Numbered from the stretch's first letter, positions 38,258 to 48,080 are shown. The stretch is DNA of 64,000 bases from Actinomycetaceae bacterium MB13-C1-2 (GCA_035621235.1 CP141731.1:1178001-1242000), one strand, 5' to 3'. Notes: generated by a model not told the origin, from the letters alone. Made by a program: numbers and translations.

Positions 38258-38299
38258 TCTGCTGACGTTTGTGTTTGTGCCTAGGAACTGTTCCTGGGG

Positions 38300-39016
38300 C
38301 TATTGCTTATTCTTCAGAGCTGCCAAACGCTGCTCAATCTCGATCTGGGAGGCATCGGCTTCAAGCTCTTCGAACTGGGAATCGATGGATGATGCAGCAA
38401 CCTCCGCCTGGCCCTGAGCAAGCGCCTCATTGCGACGCACCTTGTCTTCGAAGCGCGCTAGCTCTGAAGTGGGGTCGAGGACATTGATGGATCCCATTGC
38501 CTCATTGACCTTGGTCTGTGCTTTAGCTGACTTGTCACGGGCGACCAGTTGGTCACGGCGGATCTTTAGGTCAGAAAGACGAGACTTCATTTCTGCCAGC
38601 CCGGCTTTTAGCTTCTCGACCGTCTCGGTTTGTGCCTTGATCATCGGCTCTGATTCGGCGATCTGCTGCTCAAACTGGATCTGCTTTGCAAGCGCGTGCT
38701 TCGCCAGGCCATCCCAACGATCACCTTCGGCGTCGTCGCCCGCAGCGCGGCTCTGATCAGCCTTAGCAGAGGCAGCGGCCGCCTTCGAGCCCCAGTCCTT
38801 AGCCGCAGAGACATCCGAGTTGTAGTCCTGCTCTGCAAGACGCAGGTTGCCGATGGTCTGAGCCACAGCCTGTTCTGCATCCGCAATTTCGTTAGTGTAA
38901 TCGCGAATCAGCTGGTCGATCATTTTCTGTGGATCTTCCGCTGAGTCGATCAGGGAATTGATGTTTGCCTTGAGCAACTGCTGGATGCGACCAAAGATTG
39001 ACTGTTTCTGTGCCAT
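38300..39016 (-). CDS. pspA: PspA/IM30-family membrane stress protein
   Basis: 238 residues, almost entirely coiled coil. It starts FGRIQQLLKANINSLIDSAEDPQKMIDQLIRDY, the classic PspA/Vipp1 N-terminus, whose amphipathic helix binds stressed membranes; KIRRDQLVARDKSAKAQ and FEDKVRRNEALA follow. Forms an ESCRT-III-like scaffold on the inner membrane face. AAGGAAG precedes the ATG. The TPM-protein gene ends 99 bp upstream on the same strand, a common actinobacterial pairing, so both are likely part of one envelope-stress unit. Confidence 0.95.
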   Translation of the reverse strand: MAQKQSIFGRIQQLLKANINSLIDSAEDPQKMIDQLIRDYTNEIADAEQAVAQTIGNLRLAEQDYNSDVSAAKDWGSKAAAASAKADQSRAAGDDAEGDRWDGLAKHALAKQIQFEQQIAESEPMIKAQTETVEKLKAGLAEMKSRLSDLKIRRDQLVARDKSAKAQTKVNEAMGSINVLDPTSELARFEDKVRRNEALAQGQAEVAASSIDSQFEELEADASQIEIEQRLAALKNKQ

Positions 39017-39115
39017 TTGTCTTCCTTCTCTTCTGGTTGGTCGCCCACCGGATGGTGGCCTGACCGATCGAGTTTCCTATTGTGTCTGCCTGCTAATCGT
39101 GACTGTGATTGTCCT

Positions 39116-41203
39116 CTAGAACTTGCCGGAGCGACCGCCACCGCCACCACGGAATCCACCGCCGCCTCCGCCACCGCGGAATCCGCCGGAGCTACCTCCC
39201 GAACCTCGGAACCCGCCGGAACCACCGAATCCGCCGGAACTACGGTATCCTCCTCCACCGAATCCGCCTGTGCGGTATCCGCCGCTGTGCCCCCGTCCGC
39301 TACCGCCCATCATCTGGCCAAGCAGCATTCCCCAGAGCATCGAGTTGGAACCCCCGCTTTGATAGTTAGGCTGGTATGTCGGTGTGGCCTGCATTTCTGC
39401 CAGGGCGTTTCGCGCCCACTGTTCGGCCTGGGTCGAGCTGTTGATCGATTGCTGCGGACTAGAGTCCAGGGTTATGCGCGCCTGCTCAAGCTGGGCCATC
39501 GCGTTTGACACCGCAGAACGCGCGTTCAGCGACATGTTTCCGCGGGAGGTCTGAGACATGGACTGTGCTTGTCGGACCAGCGCTTCGGCCGCGGCGTACC
39601 TCTCTTTGGCCTGCGATGCGAGCCTCGAGTTTTGGTCCGCTGCCGAACGTAGCGGTGCAAGCGCCTGATCGAGCGCATCCTCTGCTTGGCGTAGATGATC
39701 GAGAGCTCCTAGCGGATCAGCGTTGCCCTGACGGGCGGCCTGGCCTTCGGCTACTGCGGCGTTTGCGTCGCTCACCAGAGGAGCGAACGCTACCTGATTG
39801 CTGGCCAGTCGCGTCACGTCGCTAAGGTCCTGGGTGATAGAGGCGATGGCCGCACCGAGGACTCTGTCAGACTCGCCAATTGTCCGCTCGGCAGTCTTGA
39901 TGTTTTCGAGTGCGCTGAGAGCCAGCGACAGTTGGTTCGCCGCGCTGTCCAGACTCTGCACTGCCGAAGCGCGGTTGGTCAAGAGTTGCGACTGGGCGTC
40001 GCTCAGATATCGTTCTGCAGTGTCGAGGAAGGCTGCTGCTTGCTGAGGCTTGTTTTGTAAAGACTGTAGTTGGATCGGTGTGAAGCGCACCGCGAGGTCC
40101 TGAAGTCGTTGCTGTTCCCTTGGAACATCCGCCCGGGCTTCAGCGACCCTTGCTCGAAGATCAGGTAGACGGCTCTCCGCCTGCACCTCTTTATCTCGAT
40201 CCGCCTGAAGCTGATCCTGGGCCGCCTTGACCGGGGGCATGACAGCCCCAACTATCTGCATGATCTGTGCGGCAATGGAACCCTTCTCTGCGTCAGATGT
40301 CGTGTCATCAAGACGCGGAAGGAGCGTGAATGCGTCAGTGATTCCCTTGCGGGCAACCTGAACCGCATTGGCGAACTGATCTGTGCGTGCCCCGCCGAAC
40401 TGAGCTTTCGCGAACTGGACGTCGTCTTCTGCATCGCGAAGCGCCTCGTCCGAGTACAACAGTTGTTGCTTGGCCGTGGCTACCTGCTCATCCAGGCTCA
40501 TCGCTTGGGTTGCTGACGTACTTGTGGCGGCCTTCTTCTTGCTCCGTCGGGTAAACGCCCATATCACGAGAGCAATCACTACGAAAAAGACGAGCAGAAC
40601 CCAAATCGAGACTCCTCCGCTACTGGAGGAGGTGGTGGGAGTGATGGAACCCGAACTGCTGCCGCCCCCGGCGGCCGCACTCTCAAGTTCATTTGCGAAA
40701 TACACCGCTGCGTCTGTCGCTGCCTGCCCCTCAAGCGGGTCCGAATCTCGAATCACGTCAAGGGAGCTATACCAGATGTCATCGATTTGAGCGTCGGTAA
40801 TGATGCCATTGTTTTCGGGCAGTGAGGTACACCAACCCGTATCTCGTTCTTGATAGGCGAGGGCGAACACCACCGCTTCAGACGACATCGAGGAACGGTT
40901 GGCGGAGGCAATGCACCAGTCGGTTGGGTCGTTGCCAGAGAAGTCGGGCACGATTACAAAGTAAGGGGAGAGGCCGCTTGAGCGCGCGGCCATTGCTGCG
41001 TCGCGAATTTCTCCCACTTGCTCCGAGTCCAGGAAGCCGTCGGGATCAGTAACGTAGTCATTGATAGTCACCGGCCCGGTTTGGGGAAGTGGCGATGCAA
41101 CGGCAACTGTCGAAACCGGTACCGAAGCGATCAGAGTAAGCGCACACGCGGCCGCAAATCTGCCGATGGACGTTCGTTTGCTTGAACTGTTCAAACCTGT
41201 CAT
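39116..41203 (-). CDS. TPM-domain (Psb32/YgcG-like) membrane protein with Gly-rich tail
   Basis: 695 residues from ATG 41203, which places a signal peptide (~10-37: GRFAAACALTLIASVPVSTVAVA) at the N-terminus; GTG 41275 would bury it. External TPM domain ~45-170 (VTINDYVTDPDGFLDSEQVGEIRDA). One membrane helix ~190-212 (ISIWVLLVFFVVIALVIWAFT region) is followed by basic RRSKKK, then a long helical, coiled-coil cytoplasmic part (~225-600) and a Gly/Ser/Arg-rich tail (~620-695). This resembles YgcG proteins. It precedes pspA on the same strand. Confidence 0.85.
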   Translation of the reverse strand: MTGLNSSSKRTSIGRFAAACALTLIASVPVSTVAVASPLPQTGPVTINDYVTDPDGFLDSEQVGEIRDAAMAARSSGLSPYFVIVPDFSGNDPTDWCIASANRSSMSSEAVVFALAYQERDTGWCTSLPENNGIITDAQIDDIWYSSLDVIRDSDPLEGQAATDAAVYFANELESAAAGGGSSSGSITPTTSSSSGGVSIWVLLVFFVVIALVIWAFTRRSKKKAATSTSATQAMSLDEQVATAKQQLLYSDEALRDAEDDVQFAKAQFGGARTDQFANAVQVARKGITDAFTLLPRLDDTTSDAEKGSIAAQIMQIVGAVMPPVKAAQDQLQADRDKEVQAESRLPDLRARVAEARADVPREQQRLQDLAVRFTPIQLQSLQNKPQQAAAFLDTAERYLSDAQSQLLTNRASAVQSLDSAANQLSLALSALENIKTAERTIGESDRVLGAAIASITQDLSDVTRLASNQVAFAPLVSDANAAVAEGQAARQGNADPLGALDHLRQAEDALDQALAPLRSAADQNSRLASQAKERYAAAEALVRQAQSMSQTSRGNMSLNARSAVSNAMAQLEQARITLDSSPQQSINSSTQAEQWARNALAEMQATPTYQPNYQSGGSNSMLWGMLLGQMMGGSGRGHSGGYRTGGFGGGGYRSSGGFGGSGGFRGSGGSSGGFRGGGGGGGFRGGGGGRSGKF

Positions 41204-41393
41204 TCCCTCACTATTTGAGCCGACGCTCGGCAGACCTGTATGCGTCGTCACACTATCCGTTATTAAGTAACGCACGTAACCTGCAGTTGCGCCATATCTT
41301 TCGCTCTAGGGATACCAGAGTGTGATCCGTGGCGTTGGGAAAGTATCATTGTGGGACTCAAGTATTTTGTGACCACTGAAAAGGGTGAGAGAC

Positions 41394-41771
41394 GTGCCTA
41401 TCGGGCGAATCAAGTTCTTTGATCCCGAAAAAGAGTTCGGGTTCATTAACGGTGAAGATGGAACGCGGGTATACCTACACGCGTCCCTGTTACCGGCTGA
41501 CGTGCCGAGCCCTCGTCCGGGAACCCGCGTTGAATACGGCGTGGCTGAGGGACGCAGAGGTCCCCAGGCGATCTCCGTGCGTTTCCTCGACGATTCGGCG
41601 TCGGCCCAAAAGGCGCATCGCCGTAAACCACAGGACATGGTCATGGTGGTCGAGGATCTGATTAAACTCCTCGATGCATCATCGGACTCTCTGCGACGCG
41701 GACGATATCCGGAAAACTCGAAACAGATTGCGAAGGTGCTACGCGCCGTGGCGGATGATTTTGGTGCCTAA
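41394..41771 (+). CDS. Cold-shock-domain protein with C-terminal extension
   Basis: 125 residues from GTG 41394 (GTG 41385 is an alternative); AAGGG lies 8 nt upstream. Residues 1-66 form a cold-shock domain: PIGRIKFFDPEKEFGFINGEDGTRVYLHASLL, a variant of the KWFNxxKGFGFI and VFVHxSAL RNA-binding motifs, with fewer aromatic residues. The remaining ~55 residues are helical. Its stop overlaps the start of the DUF3027 gene, so the two are translated together. Confidence 0.85.
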   Translation: MPIGRIKFFDPEKEFGFINGEDGTRVYLHASLLPADVPSPRPGTRVEYGVAEGRRGPQAISVRFLDDSASAQKAHRRKPQDMVMVVEDLIKLLDASSDSLRRGRYPENSKQIAKVLRAVADDFGA

Positions 41772-42564
41772 GGTCGGAATAGACGACAGGACTGGGGCGG
41801 GTGAGGGTCATAGCGCCCAACGTGCCTGGCGGCGGGACGAGGTGTTGCTGTCGGCGGTAGATCTGGCCCTGCAGGCGGCGGAGGAAACCGCTCGTGCTCG
41901 CATGGTTGGTGAACATCTGGGCGCCATCATGATTGGTGAGCGTCTGGCGGTGCACCGTTTTGCCACGCTAAATCCCGGATATCCAGGGTGGGTCTGGGAG
42001 GTCTCGCTTGCCAGGGCGCCCAGGTCCAAGAAGGCGACGGTCTGCGAGGTCGAGTTAATGCCCGGCCCCGGCGCGCTACTGGCACCCAAGTGGGTTCCAT
42101 GGAGTGACCGACTTGAGCCTTCCGATGTCTCCCGAACTGACATTTTGCCTTACGAGGCCAATGACCCTCGTCTTCGGGCTGGTTTCGAGCAGACCGAAGA
42201 GGAGGGAGCGGACTTACGAGCCATCGACCAGATTGGTTACGGCAGGAAGCGGGTTCTCTCGCAGGAGGGCCTGGATCAGGCGGCCGAACGGTGGTACAAC
42301 TCTCCGAGCGGGCCGGTTCCTGGCACCAAGGCGAAGGCAATGTGCGCCAACTGCGGTTTCTTGCTGAAGCTATCCGGTTCGATGGGCACGCTATTTGGGG
42401 CCTGCGCCAACGGCTGGTCTCCTGATGACGGCTCCGTTGTTAGTCTTGATCACACCTGCGGCGCACATAGTGAAACAGATCAACCGAGGTATCGTCCGCA
42501 GTGGCCGGTTGTTCCCTCGCGTATCAACGACTCATCAGTTGAGTACATCGAAATCGAGGACTAG
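41755..42564 (+). CDS. DUF3027-family protein
   Basis: 269 residues from ATG 41755 (GTG 41764 also possible). It overlaps the cold-shock gene by 17 bp. Recognised by conserved blocks RDEVLLSAVDLALQAAEE, GYPGWVWEVSLARAPRSKKATVCEVELMPG and LLAPKWVPWSDRLEP. The C-terminal part has CANCGF...GACANGWSPDDG...DHTCGAHSE, a possible four-Cys zinc site. Function is unknown in the family; the pairing with a cold-shock protein suggests an RNA-related role (inference). Confidence 0.87.
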   Translation: MILVPKVGIDDRTGAGEGHSAQRAWRRDEVLLSAVDLALQAAEETARARMVGEHLGAIMIGERLAVHRFATLNPGYPGWVWEVSLARAPRSKKATVCEVELMPGPGALLAPKWVPWSDRLEPSDVSRTDILPYEANDPRLRAGFEQTEEEGADLRAIDQIGYGRKRVLSQEGLDQAAERWYNSPSGPVPGTKAKAMCANCGFLLKLSGSMGTLFGACANGWSPDDGSVVSLDHTCGAHSETDQPRYRPQWPVVPSRINDSSVEYIEIED

Positions 42565-42757
42565 GGCCGCCTGTGAGGGAAACGTTCTAATTACGGGAAC
42601 AACCGCAGATTTACCGCCCCGAGATAGTAGCTTCGTAACCCGTCCTCGTCACTGATTAGTGGCGGGTGTTGGGAACTTATTTTACCAGAGCCCAAGTGAG
42701 CTGCCCGCTTGGTGGGAGCTTCGACTAATCCTCGAACGATTTGGCGAAACTGTGCTT

Positions 42758-44200
42758 GTGAGCACCTCAACGCAATCACGAGAATCGAAATCCCCTGAGC
42801 GAAGTGGTCTGGACAGCTTCTTCAAGCTGACCGAGCGCCACACTACCGTAGGCCAAGAACTTCGAGGTGGACTGGTTACGTTCATCACGATGGCCTACAT
42901 CCTTATCCTTAATCCCGTCATTCTCTCCGCGATTCCCGATAGTGGAGTCACCCCGCAGGCGATCGCCGCTGGAACGGCCCTGGTCGCGGGACTTCTTACA
43001 ATCGCGATGGGAGTTTTCGCGAACTTCCCGATCGCGATGGCCTCCGGCATGGGACTCAACGCCATCGTGGCGTTCAGCCTTGGCCTGGGACTCGGACTGA
43101 CCTACCAGGAGGCAATGGGCCTCGTGTTCTGGGAGGGCATCCTAATTCTGATCCTGGTTCTTACCGGGTTCCGTCAAGCCGTGTTCCGCGCCGTCCCGCA
43201 GCAGCTTCGTTCCGCAATCTCGGTTGGCATCGGACTGTTCATCGCATTTGTTGGTTTGATCAATGCAGGCATCGTCCGACCCGGCGGGACGCCCGTACAG
43301 ATCGGCGTCGATGGCTCGCTCGTTGGCTGGCCGGCTCTAATCTTTGTCCTCGGCCTGGTCTTGATCGTTATTCTTTACACTCGCAAGGTAAAGGGCGCGA
43401 TTCTGATTGGTATCGCCTCGGCGACCGTTCTTGCCTTCATCGTTCAGATGATCGCTAGGATCCCGGCTGTAAGCGATGAAGTCCCCGGTGGTTGGGCCTC
43501 ATCGGTGCCTGAGATCTCGGGTTCGCTGATTCAAACTCCCGACTTCTCAACCCTGGGCGCAATCGACTTCTTCGGGGCTTTCCAGAAGCTCGGCTGGTTG
43601 CCAGCACTCCTACTGATCTTCTCGCTGATGCTCGCGGACTTCTTCGACACCATGGGTACCATGGTCGCCGTCGGTTCCGAGGGGGACCTGCTTGACGAAG
43701 AGGGAACTCCCTACGGTGCGGACAAGATCCTCATCGTCGACTCCCTCGGTGCAATCGCTGGTGGTCTTGGCGGTGTCTCCTCGAACACGGCCTACGTTGA
43801 ATCTTCGGCGGGCGTCGGTGAGGGGGCACGATCCGGTCTGGCCTCAGTGTTCACCGGAGCGTTCTTCCTGCTGTCTATTTTCCTCGCTCCACTGGTGACT
43901 CTGGTGCCCTCTGAAGCGGCCTCAACCGCTCTGGTTTTTGTGGGCTTCCTGATGATGACTCAGGTCACAGAAATCGATTGGACCAACGCAGAGATCGCGA
44001 TTCCTGCGTTCCTCACTATCGCTCTGATGCCGTTTGGCTACTCGATCACTGCCGGGATCGGCGCTGGCTTCGTGTTCTACACTGTTATTCAAGCGGCCCG
44101 TGGCAAAGCTAGTAAGGTCCACCCGCTCATGTGGGTCGTGTCCGCGCTGTTTGTCGTTTACTTTGCCCTGGGTCCGATCCAGTCAGCGATTGGTGGTTAG
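42758..44200 (+). CDS. NCS2-family purine permease (AzgA type)
   Basis: 480 residues from GTG 42758; a GTG at 42659 would add 33 residues. About 12-14 membrane helices. RGGLVTFITMAYILILNPVILS, GVFANFPIAMASGMGLNAIVAF and LMLADFFDTMGTMVAVGSEG are the marks of the AzgA group that imports adenine, guanine and hypoxanthine with protons. Monocistronic or co-transcribed with the MFS gene 25 bp downstream. Together with adenosine deaminase in this window it supports purine salvage. Confidence 0.92.
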   Translation: MSTSTQSRESKSPERSGLDSFFKLTERHTTVGQELRGGLVTFITMAYILILNPVILSAIPDSGVTPQAIAAGTALVAGLLTIAMGVFANFPIAMASGMGLNAIVAFSLGLGLGLTYQEAMGLVFWEGILILILVLTGFRQAVFRAVPQQLRSAISVGIGLFIAFVGLINAGIVRPGGTPVQIGVDGSLVGWPALIFVLGLVLIVILYTRKVKGAILIGIASATVLAFIVQMIARIPAVSDEVPGGWASSVPEISGSLIQTPDFSTLGAIDFFGAFQKLGWLPALLLIFSLMLADFFDTMGTMVAVGSEGDLLDEEGTPYGADKILIVDSLGAIAGGLGGVSSNTAYVESSAGVGEGARSGLASVFTGAFFLLSIFLAPLVTLVPSEAASTALVFVGFLMMTQVTEIDWTNAEIAIPAFLTIALMPFGYSITAGIGAGFVFYTVIQAARGKASKVHPLMWVVSALFVVYFALGPIQSAIGG

Positions 44201-44225
44201 TATCCACTTGGAGGCCTAGTAGTCA

Positions 44226-45590
44226 GTGTCAAAAACTTTTCAGTCTTTTCAGTATTACAACTACAGACTCTGGTTCGTGGGGAACCTACTCGCCGCGTCC
44301 GGAACCTGGATGCAACGCATTGCTCAAGACTGGCTGGTTCTGACTCATTTGTCCGGAGGGAGCGGACTGCAACTCGGTATTATCACCGCGCTGCAGTTCG
44401 CTCCCATTCTTTTTCTTTCTCCGACCGCCGGCGTTTTCGCGGATAGGTTCGACAAACGGCTGATCATCCAGGTCACCCAAATTCTCACGGCCCTGTTGGG
44501 TCTGGGAATGGGCATCTTGGTGTTGACCGATACCGTCCAGCTTTGGATGGTCTACATCTTTGCAACGGCTGGCGGCATCATCTCAGCGATGGAGAACCCT
44601 GTCCGCCAGGCGTTCGTTTCTGAGCTTGTCCCCACGCGGATACTGCCAAACGCAGTTGCGTTGAACTCAACCTCGTTCAACCTGGCCCGGCTGCTCGGAC
44701 CGGCGATCTCCGGTTTCGTGATTGACTGGGTCGGCATCGGCTGGGTCTTCATCGTCAACGCCGCGCTCTTCCTCGGCCCCGTCTTCACCGTGTTGTTCAT
44801 GAGGGAGAAAGAACTCATAAAGTCCAAGCCTGTTCCTCGACAAAAGGGGCAGGTTCGTCAAGCCGTCCACTACGTTCGCGGAAGACGCGACATCATCCTC
44901 ATCCTGGTTATCGTCGGTGTGGTGTCCCTTCTCGGTCTTAACTTCCAGGTCACCTCGGCAATGATGGCGACGGAAGTATACGGTCTGCCTGCCGGCGGCT
45001 TCGGGCTAATGAGTACAACGCTGGCCGTGGGTGCCGTGGCGGGGTCTTTGGGCGTTGCCAGGCTTAACAAGCCGAGGTTGCGAATGATTGTGGCTGCCGC
45101 CCTGTTCTTCGGTATGCTCCTGACGCTACTCGCTCTGGCTCCGACTTACATCTGGTTCCTGATCATTTCTGTGCCGGTAGGAATGTCGCAACAGATCCTG
45201 ATTGCCAGCGCCAATGCGGCAGTCCAAATCACAACTGCCCCCAGCTTCCGTGGACGGGTCATGGCCTTGTACTCAATGATCTTCATGGGCGTCACTCCCA
45301 TCGGCTCACCGCTGATTGGCTGGGTTGCCGAGCAGTTCGGTGCGCGCTGGTCAATGGCTGTTGGTGGACTTGCCTCAATGGCAGTCGCGATCGGCGTGGC
45401 CCTGTTTGGCTACTTCCACTGGAAGATTCGTCTGCAGATCGACGATGTTACCCACAAGATCCGACTCAACGTTCCGATCTCTCCGGTGCGTGCGGGGTAC
45501 GAGGAACTGATGGACGACTCGCAGATCGAGGCACAGGCTTCGCTCGACCTGGAGGAACAGATTACGGACGAGGAAGCAGAACTCAAGTAG
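44226..45590 (+). CDS. MFS transporter (DHA3/enterobactin-exporter-like)
   Basis: 454 residues from GTG 44226, GGAGG about 10 nt upstream. Twelve membrane helices; the cytoplasmic loop 2-3 motif FADRFDKRLIIQ and ENPVRQAFVSELVP between helices 4 and 5 are typical of the MFS_3/EntS-like subgroup. The C-terminal ~50 residues are acidic and cytoplasmic. Substrate cannot be inferred; drug or siderophore export is usual for the group. It lies 25 bp after the purine permease gene. Confidence 0.88.
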   Translation: MSKTFQSFQYYNYRLWFVGNLLAASGTWMQRIAQDWLVLTHLSGGSGLQLGIITALQFAPILFLSPTAGVFADRFDKRLIIQVTQILTALLGLGMGILVLTDTVQLWMVYIFATAGGIISAMENPVRQAFVSELVPTRILPNAVALNSTSFNLARLLGPAISGFVIDWVGIGWVFIVNAALFLGPVFTVLFMREKELIKSKPVPRQKGQVRQAVHYVRGRRDIILILVIVGVVSLLGLNFQVTSAMMATEVYGLPAGGFGLMSTTLAVGAVAGSLGVARLNKPRLRMIVAAALFFGMLLTLLALAPTYIWFLIISVPVGMSQQILIASANAAVQITTAPSFRGRVMALYSMIFMGVTPIGSPLIGWVAEQFGARWSMAVGGLASMAVAIGVALFGYFHWKIRLQIDDVTHKIRLNVPISPVRAGYEELMDDSQIEAQASLDLEEQITDEEAELK

Positions 45591-45591
45591 T

Positions 45592-46716
45592 TCAGTCACC
45601 CACCATCTGGCCCGCAACCCAGTCGATGCACTCAAGCAGCGCCCCGATGTCTGCTGTTTCCACGGATGGGAACGAGGCAATGCGAAGCTGGTTTCTTCCC
45701 AGTCCGCGGTAGCCTTCGATATCCAGAATTCCTACTTCACGAAGCACAGATGCCACCTCTGCGGCCGGGACCTCCGGCGCGAGATCAACCGTCGAGGTAA
45801 CGATTGAGCGTTCCTCGGGGTCCTTGACAAACATCTGTGCCCATGGGCGCTTTTCCGCCCAGTCCGCGATCAGCTTGGCGCCCGCGGCAGCTTTGTCTTG
45901 TGCAGCGGCGAGGCCACCCTGGTCGAGCAGCCACTTGATTTGTTCGTCGAGGAGAATCAGGGTGGCGATAGCGGGGGTGTTGAGTGTCTGATCTAGCCGC
46001 GACTGCTTCAGTGCGCTCGCTAGGTTGAGGAACGAGGGCATGAAACGCCCAGCCTTGTTTGCGCTGAGCTCCTCAGCACGCTGGGCGGCGGCCGGAGAGA
46101 GGATCGAGAGCCACAGCCCTCCCTCGGACCCCAGGCACTTTTGGGGAGAGAAATAATAGGTATCGACCAGATCCCAGTCGACGGTGGAGGCACCGGCGAT
46201 TGAAGTGGCGTCAACGACGGTCAGCGCGTCGCCCGGAGCGCCCCGGTACAGCCCGGAAGCAACCCCGGTCGAGGTCTCATTTTGTGGGTAGGCATAGACA
46301 TCTGCCTGGGCAATGTCATCACGCACCGCGGATAGCTCTCCGGGTGGGGCCTCGTTCACCACCACCTGAAGCCAGGGTGCGGCGGCCCAGTCGGAGGCGC
46401 ATTTTTTCCCAAACTCCCCAAAGACGGCACACTTGGCGCGCTCGCGGACCAGGGAAGCGGCGGCCACTGACCAGAATGCAGTGGCACCGCCGTTCCCAAT
46501 CGCGATTTCGTAACCGGAAGGTAGCGTAAACAGCTCGGAAAGACCTTCCCGAATACTGTGCACTCGGGACTTCACTGCGGGTTTTCGATGGGATGTCCCA
46601 AGCTCCGTCGCCGCGTAGAGGGCGTCGACCTGCTCCTGGCGAATTCGCGATGGACCCGCGCCAAAACGGCCGTCCGATGGAAGCATCTGGGGACTGGGAG
46701 GATAGATTTTGTTCAC
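45592..46716 (-). CDS. serC: Phosphoserine aminotransferase (mycobacterial type)
   Basis: 374 residues from GTG 46716, chosen because family members begin a few residues before DGRFGAGPSRIR and because an extended frame would run into the divergent dtxR leader. PLP enzyme converting 3-phosphohydroxypyruvate to phosphoserine in serine synthesis. ETSTGV, VDATSIAGA (PLP Asp) and YYFSPQKCLGSEGGL (Schiff-base Lys) are visible. The start lacks a strong ribosome binding site. Divergent from dtxR. Confidence 0.9.
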   Translation of the reverse strand: MNKIYPPSPQMLPSDGRFGAGPSRIRQEQVDALYAATELGTSHRKPAVKSRVHSIREGLSELFTLPSGYEIAIGNGGATAFWSVAAASLVRERAKCAVFGEFGKKCASDWAAAPWLQVVVNEAPPGELSAVRDDIAQADVYAYPQNETSTGVASGLYRGAPGDALTVVDATSIAGASTVDWDLVDTYYFSPQKCLGSEGGLWLSILSPAAAQRAEELSANKAGRFMPSFLNLASALKQSRLDQTLNTPAIATLILLDEQIKWLLDQGGLAAAQDKAAAGAKLIADWAEKRPWAQMFVKDPEERSIVTSTVDLAPEVPAAEVASVLREVGILDIEGYRGLGRNQLRIASFPSVETADIGALLECIDWVAGQMVGD

Positions 46717-46840
46717 GCGATAACCGTAGATTGTTGTGGGACTTCCTGCAGGGACACCCACTGCCTGGAACGCGCCGGTATCGTAAATGTGAGCGCCCCA
46801 AATGGGGCGGCCTGTGGGCAGAACGAGGGAGGACGGTCCA

Positions 46841-47563
46841 GTGGGTCCTGTTGATCTGATTGACACCACCGAGATATACCTCAAAACCATCTATGAGATG
46901 GAAGAGGACGGGGTAGTTCCGATGCGCGCCCGCATCGTCGAGAGGCTCGGTCACTCAGGGCCAACAGTTTCCCAAACCGTAGCCCGCATGGAGCGTGACG
47001 GCCTTGTTACTGTGCGTGATGATCGTCGTCTGGAGCTGACAGAGCAGGGGTTTTTGCTTGCCAGCGAGGTTATGAGGAAGCACCGGTTGGCCGAGTGCCT
47101 TTTGATTTCGGTTATCGGAATGGACTGGTCAGCCGCGCACGAGGAGGCATGCCGCTGGGAACACGTCATGTCCTATGACGTCGAACAGAGACTTAACACG
47201 CTTCTCGACAATCCTGACAAGGATCCGTATGGGAATCCGATTCCCTCCGCCAAGCTCGATGAGGGCACCCGGTCGGTTCGTAGCGCGAACGTCGGAGAGA
47301 TCAGTGCCGAGCAAGCATTGGCGCACGGATCGAAGAGTTCCGGTCGTATTACGCGCATTGGTGAGCCGATCCAGGCAGATCGCGTGCTGCTGGCACTTAT
47401 GGCCGAGGCGGGCATCGGCGCGGGCACTCCGGTTGAGCTACGCCAGGACGGCGAAAGACTGGAACTACGGGTCATTGACGCCGATGAGTCGGGTTCGGGC
47501 GAGGGAGCCGGAGTGGTCCTGTCTGTCCATCTTGCCCCCCACCTTTTTATCGAAAGCCTTTAG
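46841..47563 (+). CDS. dtxR: DtxR/IdeR-family metal-dependent repressor
   Basis: 240 residues from GTG 46841, with GGGAGGA 7 nt upstream. Winged helix (~1-75: DTTEIYLKTIYEMEEDG, HSGPTVSQTVARMERDGL), dimerisation domain with metal ligands H81, E85, H100, C104, E107 and H108 (MRKHRLAE, AHEEACRWEH), PYGNPIP linker and C-terminal SH3-like domain. Represses iron-uptake genes when metal is bound. Oddity: the Met ligand of DtxR (M10) is Ile here (I12), which may alter metal choice or affinity. Divergent from serC. Confidence 0.93.
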   Translation: MGPVDLIDTTEIYLKTIYEMEEDGVVPMRARIVERLGHSGPTVSQTVARMERDGLVTVRDDRRLELTEQGFLLASEVMRKHRLAECLLISVIGMDWSAAHEEACRWEHVMSYDVEQRLNTLLDNPDKDPYGNPIPSAKLDEGTRSVRSANVGEISAEQALAHGSKSSGRITRIGEPIQADRVLLALMAEAGIGAGTPVELRQDGERLELRVIDADESGSGEGAGVVLSVHLAPHLFIESL

Positions 47564-47957
47564 CGCGTCTTTTCGTTGGATGTGCGTGACTTATTTGGAG
47601 CGCGTGTTGCCCGAATGCTCGGCGTCGTTCTAAAAGGAGTCCCGCCCCGTCTGGTTTGTCTCGGCCCGGGGTTTGGTTCAGTTCGGCCCGGTCATGTTGT
47701 GTGGGTTCCAGCGCTTCTTTTCGTTGGAATCTGGGGTTTTGTTAGGGTATGTCGCGCCTGTTTTGAGTTTTGGAACTTGGGACTAAAGACTCCCTAACGG
47801 GTACTCGCACCCCCGAGTCCGGACACGCGTGAGGGATTTATCGTTATCGTGTCGTGACAATCCGGTGGTTCCCCGGTAGTGTTTCATTTGGTTTGAGGAA
47901 TCAAGTCCTCAGATCCGCTCCTCGGGAATGCCGAATCTGCACATCTCAGGGTGGCGA
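47564..47957. other. Upstream region of riboswitch and cell-wall hydrolase gene
   Basis: No gene is supported. CTTTTCGTTGGA occurs at 47569-47580 and again near 47720-47731. A promoter candidate lies at 47854-47882. Confidence 0.5.
47854..47882 (+). promoter_or_regulatory. Candidate promoter for the riboswitch transcript
   Basis: GTGACA (47854-47859) and TAGTGT (47877-47882) with a 17-nt spacer; a sigma-70-like spacing but weak -10. It would start a leader of about 210 nt containing the riboswitch. Confidence 0.4.
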
Positions 47958-48080
47958 ATAATCTAGTGCAGAGCGGGGGAACCATCTCTGGTCCCGGGTC
48001 TTCGGATCGGGTGATCTAGGGGTTAAGTCCATTTGGACGGGGCGCTCCGGCCCTAACCCGACAGCTAACTTCGTAGGCAG
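47958..48080 (+). ncRNA. ydaO/yuaA-type (cyclic di-AMP) riboswitch
   Basis: The leader of the cell-wall hydrolase gene contains the hallmarks of the ydaO class: GAGCGGGGGAACCA (47971-47984), a GGGTGA/GGGGTTAA core, and the conserved 3' block CCGACAGCTAACTTCGTAGG (48058-48077). ATCT at 47961 can pair with AGAT after the 3' block to close P1. In actinobacteria this class commonly controls cell-wall hydrolase and resuscitation-factor genes and turns expression off when c-di-AMP binds. The ribosome binding site follows at 48086-48090. Confidence 0.88.
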
